From the NCBI GenBank assembly GCA_947175175.1, contig CAMWLV010000015.1, positions 1-39,237 on the forward strand: DNA of 39,237 bases, written 5' to 3'. Source of the stretch: an uncultured Lachnospiraceae bacterium (GTDB lineage Bacteria; Bacillota; Clostridia; Lachnospirales; Lachnospiraceae). Position numbers and translations under genes: made by a program. The notes beneath the pieces were generated by a model. It saw only the letters and a program-made list of their open reading frames with translations, did no database searches and was not told the origin of the DNA. Below, piece after piece: positions 34,674 to 39,237 of this stretch (position 1 is its first letter; every line of letters begins with the position of its first letter).

Positions 34674-36302
34674 TTACTTTACTAAGTCCATAGGATCTAC
34701 GAGACATTCCATGAGCATCGTGTTATCCTCCGCCAGAAACTCCCTTATCTTTTCCTGTGCATGTGACATATTCTCCACTCGGATAAACGGAATGTCATAT
34801 GCAGCGGCAAGCTTTTCGAGATTGGGCGTGCCATCTTTGATATCGACAACAGAATAATTGTCCTTGTAGTTATAATGCTGAAATTCGCGTACCATACCGA
34901 GATAGTTATTCTTGATCACGATAATCTTTACAGGAATGTGATGCTGCATAATGGTTGCAAGCTCCATCATTGACATCTGGAACGAACCGTCGCCGCACAC
35001 TGCAACCACCTGTCTGCCCATGTCACCGCGCTTCACACCCATGGCAGCAGGAATCGAATAACCCATGGTTCCCATTCCACCCGTTGTAAGAAAACGTCCA
35101 TTTTTTACGATATGGTAATTACAGCTCCATATCTGGTTCTGTCCTACATCAGCAACATACACTGCGTCGTCCTTCATCTCATTGGAAAGCATTGTGATAA
35201 ATGCTGCGGGATCGACATAATCAGGATTGGGATTCCGCTTTTGCACCATTGTCTCGCGGTATCCTTCCAGTGTCTTGATCCACTCCTCATGTTCACAAGT
35301 AAATTCCTCTTTCATGATATCTTCAAAGATATGCCTTGCATCGCCTACAAGCGGGATCGAAGGTCCGACATTTTTGCCGATCTCAGCGGGATCGACATCA
35401 ATATGTATCAGAATCTTGTTGGTGGTGATCAGGTCGGGCTGGCTGACCGCCCTGTCTGCAACTCTGGCACCAACCATAATCAGAAGGTCTGATTCGTTCA
35501 TGGCGCGGTTGGCATATGCCTTGCCATTGTTTCCGACCATTCCAAAATACATCGGATCTTCTGTGCGCATGACACCGATTCCCATCATGGTAGACACCAC
35601 GGGAATCCTGTACTGATCCGCAAATGCACGCAGCTCGGGGACAGCTTCACTCAGATGAACACCGCCGCCTGCACAGATAATAGGTCTTTTTGCCTTTTCA
35701 AGCTCTTTGACAACCTTCTTGATCTGGACAACGTTTCCTTTAACGGTTGGCTTGTACGCCCGGATATTTACGGTTTCTGGATATTTAAAATTTTTGATCG
35801 CAGCATTCTGTATATCAATGGGAACATCGATCAACACAGGCCCCTTCCTGCCGGAATTGGCGATATGAAAAGCCTCCTTGAAGACACGCGGGATATCTTC
35901 TACATTTTTGATCAGATAGCTGTACTTGACAAAAGACTCCACAGCGCCTGTGATATCTGCCTCCTGAAATACATCGCTTCCGATCAGCTCGCTTATTACC
36001 TGTCCTGAAATACATACCATAGGAATACTGTCAGCAAAGGCTGTCGCGATACCTGTGATCAGGTTGGTAGCACCCGGTCCGCTTGTGACAGCACACACTC
36101 CCACTTTACCGGTGACTCGGGCTTCTCCGCTTGCTGCATGTGCAGCATTCTGCTCTGTTCTAACTAATATTGTCCTGATTGTTGAGTCGAGAATACTGTT
36201 ATAAAATGGACAGATCGCCACTCCGGGATAACCATATACCGTCGTAACACCTTCATTCTCGAGACATTTTACGATTGCGTCAGCACCGATCATGATGTTC
36301 AC
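34674..36302 (-). CDS. ilvB: Acetolactate synthase large (catalytic) subunit
   Basis: IlvB condenses pyruvate with pyruvate or 2-oxobutyrate using thiamine diphosphate. The 542-residue protein has the catalytic Glu50 in VRTEQNAAHAASGEAR, the SGPGATNLITGIATA segment, VLIDVPIDIQ, and the ThDP/Mg motif GDGSF with NNYLG. The first motif departs from the usual RHEQGAAHAADGYAR, and the protein is about 20-30 residues shorter than common IlvB. The start is a GTG at 36302, chosen because AAAGGA lies 6-7 bases upstream, while the next ATG is 14 bases away. It is the first gene of the ilvB-ilvN-ilvN-ilvC operon. Confidence 0.94.
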   Translation of the reverse strand: MNIMIGADAIVKCLENEGVTTVYGYPGVAICPFYNSILDSTIRTILVRTEQNAAHAASGEARVTGKVGVCAVTSGPGATNLITGIATAFADSIPMVCISGQVISELIGSDVFQEADITGAVESFVKYSYLIKNVEDIPRVFKEAFHIANSGRKGPVLIDVPIDIQNAAIKNFKYPETVNIRAYKPTVKGNVVQIKKVVKELEKAKRPIICAGGGVHLSEAVPELRAFADQYRIPVVSTMMGIGVMRTEDPMYFGMVGNNGKAYANRAMNESDLLIMVGARVADRAVSQPDLITTNKILIHIDVDPAEIGKNVGPSIPLVGDARHIFEDIMKEEFTCEHEEWIKTLEGYRETMVQKRNPNPDYVDPAAFITMLSNEMKDDAVYVADVGQNQIWSCNYHIVKNGRFLTTGGMGTMGYSIPAAMGVKRGDMGRQVVAVCGDGSFQMSMMELATIMQHHIPVKIIVIKNNYLGMVREFQHYNYKDNYSVVDIKDGTPNLEKLAAAYDIPFIRVENMSHAQEKIREFLAEDNTMLMECLVDPMDLVK

Positions 36303-36353
36303 TCTTATCCTTTCAAATCTGATTTACCTTGTCTTATCACAAAAACATATTTA

Positions 36354-36382
36354 ATTATACATAATATTGCAGATTAAGTAAA
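36354..36382 (-). promoter_or_regulatory. ilvB operon promoter
   Basis: TTTACT (-35) and TATAAT (-10) are spaced 17 bases apart on the minus strand, about 50 bases upstream of the GTG start. The leader is too short for a T-box. Confidence 0.6.
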
Positions 36383-36396
36383 CCATTATTTGAAAT

Positions 36397-36411
36397 AAAT
36401 TTCAGAACATC
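36397..36411. promoter_or_regulatory. Candidate CodY box upstream of ilvB
   Basis: AAATTTCAGAACATC matches 12 of 15 positions of the CodY consensus AATTTTCWGAAAATT and lies just upstream of the -35 element. CodY represses branched-chain amino-acid synthesis in many Firmicutes, but no codY gene is in this window. Confidence 0.35.
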
Positions 36412-36473
36412 AGAACACTTTTCCGAAACAAAGAGGAATTATAACAGAATTGTTTCTAAAGGAAAATATTGCT

Positions 36474-36502
36474 TTTAGGTATGTATTATGTTAAAGTATA
36501 AT
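36474..36502 (+). promoter_or_regulatory. Candidate promoter of the lipoprotein gene
   Basis: TATAAT at 36497-36502 is a perfect -10; a weak TTTAGG is 17 bases upstream. A transcript start near 36509 would exclude the first ATG at 36488 and supports the start at 36542. Confidence 0.42.
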
Positions 36503-36541
36503 AGATCATTACGTTTGAATCATGCAAAGGAATTACAGGAA

Positions 36542-37153
36542 ATGAACAATTGTTTTATCGATAAAAAGGTTATGTTATGCACTTCTGTTCTGATTGGAGC
36601 GATCTGCCTGACTGGCTGTGGAAAGACAAGCGAGGAGGAAAAAGCGCTTGCAGTCTTTTCTTCTTCTGTTGCTGATTTTGCAGACTATATACAGGAGGCA
36701 GATGAGAAGATCAATAGTCTTGATATCAACCAAAAAGAATCTGTCAACGAGCTTTTAGAAATACTAGACGGGCTGGACGCAGAGTTTGCTGAATTTGCTG
36801 AGCGTTCCAAGAACCAGACACCTGATCAGTATGAAAGTGTTCCCGGTCTGGCGGAGCAGGCAAGTGAAGAAATGTCACATGCGGTATCTTACTACCATAC
36901 AGCATATGAATCAGATGAATTTGATGAAAACTATGCGGATGCAGCATATAAATACTATACCAATTCTATGGAGGCAGTTAAGTGTATTGGCATGCTTCTT
37001 TTGGGGGAAAAGATTCCGGAAGGCGACCATATAACGGTATATGAAATAACAAACGACGAGAACATTCTCGATAAATGGCTGTCCGGCGACAAAGAAGATG
37101 AAAATGCAGAAAATGAGACGACTTCCGAAGGAATATCAGAAGCCGTCAACTGA
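36542..37153 (+). CDS. Lipoprotein of unknown function
   Basis: The 203-residue product has a signal peptide with a hydrophobic core and a lipobox LTGC, the modified Cys being residue 26, so it should be anchored to the outer face of the membrane. The mature part is acidic and helical (DYIQEADEKINSLDINQKE, then LDAEFAEFAER), with no enzymatic motif and a low-complexity Glu/Asn/Thr tail. I do not recognise the family. The ATG at 36542 was chosen over that at 36488 because the latter would add a hydrophilic stretch before the signal and would lie upstream of the predicted transcript start. It converges on the DUF308 gene with 14 bases between. Confidence 0.75.
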   Translation: MNNCFIDKKVMLCTSVLIGAICLTGCGKTSEEEKALAVFSSSVADFADYIQEADEKINSLDINQKESVNELLEILDGLDAEFAEFAERSKNQTPDQYESVPGLAEQASEEMSHAVSYYHTAYESDEFDENYADAAYKYYTNSMEAVKCIGMLLLGEKIPEGDHITVYEITNDENILDKWLSGDKEDENAENETTSEGISEAVN

Positions 37154-37167
37154 GACATCAAATCATT

Positions 37168-37746
37168 TTATTCATTGCCTTTGAACTCACGCACTCTCTT
37201 GTCTGTATCTCTCTGTGCCAGATAGGCAAAGGCCAATAGAACCAGATCAGATCCACCATCATAAAGCATGGCGATCCCCAGCAGAATCATTGAGATCTCA
37301 TATGCTGTAAACGGATTGAAGACCAGCATCAAACCAACTCCAAGTGTGAGAAGGGCAGCAATCAGTGCAATCCACCATTTCGTGTTTCCGGTTCTCTTGA
37401 TATCAAGTGTGTACTGGATATCCATCAGACCATGAAGAAGCACGATGATGCCTACTATCACCGGGATAATGGATAATACAATGCGCGGCTGCGTGCAGAT
37501 CCAAATGCCAAGAAGGATCAGAACAATCCCCATCAGCATACTGAACTTGTTGTAAAAACCAAGCCTCTCACTGCGCAGGAAACCGATCAGCTGTATGATT
37601 CCCATCAATATCAATGCGCCGCCAAGCACGTAGCACAACATGACACCAAGAATATGCGGCCAGATCACTAGGACAAGCCCTAAAACCACCATGATAACCG
37701 CATTGACAAAGTAATTTTGTTTCATATCCTGTATGATAGATTTCAT
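37168..37746 (-). CDS. DUF308 (HdeD-like) membrane protein
   Basis: The 192-residue protein has six membrane segments arranged as three hairpins (around residues 13-57, 70-111 and 126-175), matching the repeated DUF308 pattern of HdeD-type proteins (short VxGxxLLxxG-like motifs such as VLGGALILMGIIQLIG and VIVGIIVLLHGLMDI). HdeD is linked to acid resistance in E. coli, but function in Clostridia is unknown. AGGAGGT precedes the ATG at 37746; an upstream start at 37830 would add a hydrophobic extension without a site. Confidence 0.85.
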   Translation of the reverse strand: MKSIIQDMKQNYFVNAVIMVVLGLVLVIWPHILGVMLCYVLGGALILMGIIQLIGFLRSERLGFYNKFSMLMGIVLILLGIWICTQPRIVLSIIPVIVGIIVLLHGLMDIQYTLDIKRTGNTKWWIALIAALLTLGVGLMLVFNPFTAYEISMILLGIAMLYDGGSDLVLLAFAYLAQRDTDKRVREFKGNE

Positions 37747-37817
37747 AAATATGATACCTCCTATATTAATGTTAGAAGTATTGTAGCACACTTTGATGAA
37801 AAATAACACTGTAAATT

Positions 37818-38591
37818 CTAAAAAACCCACTCATATAATATGGCGAGCAGTTCCCTTGCATAGTATGTCGGCAGAAGCCACAAAGCTGTATTTCCTGAGA
37901 CAGCGCCATATTCTAATCCGATGCCATCTGCAATCCTTCCTGCCCTGTATTCATGAAAATTGTTGGTGGCAATCGCTATCTTTTCATTCAGTCCCTGTTC
38001 CTTTATGATCTCATAGGAAAAAGAAAGGTTTTCACGTGTTGTGGTGGACTGCTCTTCCAGGTAAATCCGTTCTGCGGCGATACCATTACTCGTCAGATAG
38101 AGATACATACACTGTGCCTCGGAGATTGTCTCATCCGCGCCCTGCCCTCCTGACACGATACATGCCGATTCTGGATTTGCATTTAAGTACTTTATGGCAG
38201 CCTTCAGGCGTTCTTCCAGCATAATGCTTGGCTGCTCCCCATATGCTTTGCAGCCAAGAACGATCACAGTAGCATTTTCGACTGGTTTGGCATATGCGGC
38301 TTTGACCATGAGGGAAGTCATCACAATGATCAATACCAATGCCATGGCTAATCCGGCAGCAAAAATGCCCAAAACCACCTTACCTGCTGTTTTTTGCCAG
38401 AAAAGCTGTATCCACTGATGAATCCTCGTCATGAAAACCGCATATAATACCAATGCGGCACAGACGAGCAGACCAGCCAGATTTCCGATATTGAGAATCC
38501 GCCTTGTCAGAAAAGGCACAATAAATCCAGTACAGCCAATCATGCCAAACAAAAACAATACCAGTCTTATTATAATATGAAACTGTTTCAA
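37818..38591 (-). CDS. DUF218/YdcF-SanA-family membrane protein
   Basis: The 257-residue protein has about four N-terminal membrane segments and a DUF218 domain from about residue 105 (ATVIVLGCKAYG, SACIVSGGQGADE, STTTRENLSFS, ATNNFHEYRAG). DUF218 proteins such as SanA/ElyC/YdcF are tied to envelope integrity and cell-wall precursor metabolism, without a fixed reaction. I chose the TTG at 38591 because GGAGG lies 8 bases upstream; the in-frame ATG at 38612 overlaps a TATAAT -10-like box and has no site. A perfect 7-bp inverted repeat (AACTGTT/AACAGTT) covers the start codon. It overlaps no neighbour but ends 71 bases before the DUF308 start. Confidence 0.82.
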   Translation of the reverse strand: MKQFHIIIRLVLFLFGMIGCTGFIVPFLTRRILNIGNLAGLLVCAALVLYAVFMTRIHQWIQLFWQKTAGKVVLGIFAAGLAMALVLIIVMTSLMVKAAYAKPVENATVIVLGCKAYGEQPSIMLEERLKAAIKYLNANPESACIVSGGQGADETISEAQCMYLYLTSNGIAAERIYLEEQSTTTRENLSFSYEIIKEQGLNEKIAIATNNFHEYRAGRIADGIGLEYGAVSGNTALWLLPTYYARELLAILYEWVF

Positions 38592-38654
38592 CAGTTCGTC
38601 CTCCTTTAACATATTATACACGATAGTATAACACATAACTACAGAAAATGCATT

Positions 38655-38682
38655 CAAAAAATCCCATCAGAATTGATGGGAT
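38655..38682 (-). terminator. Terminator of the DUF4854-like gene
   Basis: ATCCCATCA and TGATGGGAT form a perfect 9-bp stem with a 4-base loop; on the minus strand six T follow. It lies about 50 bases after the stop at 38729. Confidence 0.85.
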
Positions 38683-38728
38683 CTGACTAATTAGATATTC
38701 TTTTTATTCACCTGTGTTATTATTTTTA

Positions 38729-39237
38729 TCATATGTCCTGACTGAATAACTCCATGCCATTACTTGTTTTATACACAATATGTATGACAGAAGCGTCAAC
38801 CTCTTCTTTCAGTACATTCCCACTAGATACAAGCTGATCTTTGAACTTATTATACTGCTGCAGCATTGATGTATGCACTTCTTCCCACTGTTCTTCTGTC
38901 AGCCCGGCAGTATCTGCTCCAAGTGCCTCTTCAGAATAGATCAACATCATCGTTAAAGTACCATTTTCAGCCGCTACTTCCATCGTTATGCCCTGTTCAT
39001 CATACACACTGTTGAACGCTTTCACAAATGTAACAGCTTCCTCTGAATTTACCCACTCATCAACCGTCATGCCATCTGTTGAGCCAGATGGATCCATATC
39101 ATTTGAAGGCGCTGTATCTGTTCCGCCCAGAGACTGTGTATCTTCTGCGTTTTTCCCAAATACTGAAAGATCCACGGTGATTGTTTCCTTCTCTTTTGAA
39201 CCACAAGCTGACATCATAAACGTCATCATTGTAACTG
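38729..39237 (-). CDS. Lipoprotein, DUF4854-like, 5' end outside the window
   Basis: The reading frame is open to the right edge of the window, so the N-terminus is missing. The visible part starts TMMTFMMSACGSKEKE: the end of a signal peptide with a lipobox-like MSAC, the Cys being the lipidation site. It continues through an acidic Ser/Asp/Gly-rich linker to a domain of about 110 residues (EWVNSEEAVTFVKAFNSVYD, then MEVAAENGTLTMMLIYSE), which resembles DUF4854-type extracytoplasmic proteins of Lachnospiraceae. Function unknown. It ends before a clear terminator. Confidence 0.75.
   Translation of the reverse strand, partial: VTMMTFMMSACGSKEKETITVDLSVFGKNAEDTQSLGGTDTAPSNDMDPSGSTDGMTVDEWVNSEEAVTFVKAFNSVYDEQGITMEVAAENGTLTMMLIYSEEALGADTAGLTEEQWEEVHTSMLQQYNKFKDQLVSSGNVLKEEVDASVIHIVYKTSNGMELFSQDI

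Noticed and set aside
36303-36487. Possible T-box or other riboswitch in the ilvB leader.
   Set aside because: The distance from the predicted promoter to the start is only about 50 bases, with no terminator hairpin or T-box sequence (TGGNACCGCG-like).

Overview
The window looks like an ordinary chromosomal segment of a spore-forming member of the Clostridia, most likely a Lachnospiraceae species. The evidence is the moderate-to-low GC content, strong AGGAGG-type ribosome binding sites, sporulation genes (ylbJ-like, gerW/ytfJ with its DUF2953 partner), a four-cysteine L28, the Bacillus/Clostridium gene orders rsmD-coaD-ylbJ and rpmB/yloU-yloV-recG, and a catabolite-control cre site beside pta. 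Taxonomy is inferred from content and synteny, not from a search. I see no rRNA, tRNA, CRISPR array, prophage, transposase or plasmid replication gene.

Layout. 1-5401: RNA-modification and metabolic genes (RluD-type and RsuA-type pseudouridine synthases, an SDR oxidoreductase, a YgiQ radical SAM protein). Two of them share an almost identical two-hairpin 5' leader. 5482-7471: YlbJ-like membrane protein converging on a secreted amidase. 7551-13483: a probable operon, read on the minus strand, of a type IIA topoisomerase B/A pair, rsmD, coaD and a coiled-coil protein. 13796-14779: divergent pta with a perfect cre match. 14919-20163: the yloU-yloV-recG-degV group, which puts a FakA-like kinase and a FakB-like fatty-acid binder in one cluster, divergent from rpmB (20389-20574).

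20657-23228: sporulation-linked and unknown small genes (J-domain coiled-coil protein, GerW, DUF2953). 23339-25087: a signalling trio: a CheX-domain protein with MshEN-like repeats, a stand-alone CheY-like receiver and a Nudix hydrolase. 25207-32333: ruvA-ruvB-zapA-U32 peptidase-SEDS/PBP fusion, coupling DNA repair, the divisome and peptidoglycan polymerisation. 32476-36302: branched-chain amino-acid operon ilvB-ilvN-ilvN-ilvC with two tandem regulatory subunits and a probable internal promoter. 36542-39237: cell-envelope genes (two lipoproteins, a DUF308 membrane protein, a DUF218 protein); the last gene runs off the window.

The most unusual observations are: (1) a roughly 65-bp leader module with two conserved hairpins and the ribosome binding site upstream of two unrelated genes, with paired changes in one stem; (2) a 16-bp tandem duplication that shifts the frame at the very end of ruvB; (3) a single polypeptide carrying both a SEDS glycosyltransferase and a class B PBP transpeptidase; (4) a CheX protein with 24-5-24 MshEN-like repeats next to a CheY; (5) two ilvN paralogues in tandem with a TTGACA-17-TAAAAT promoter between them.
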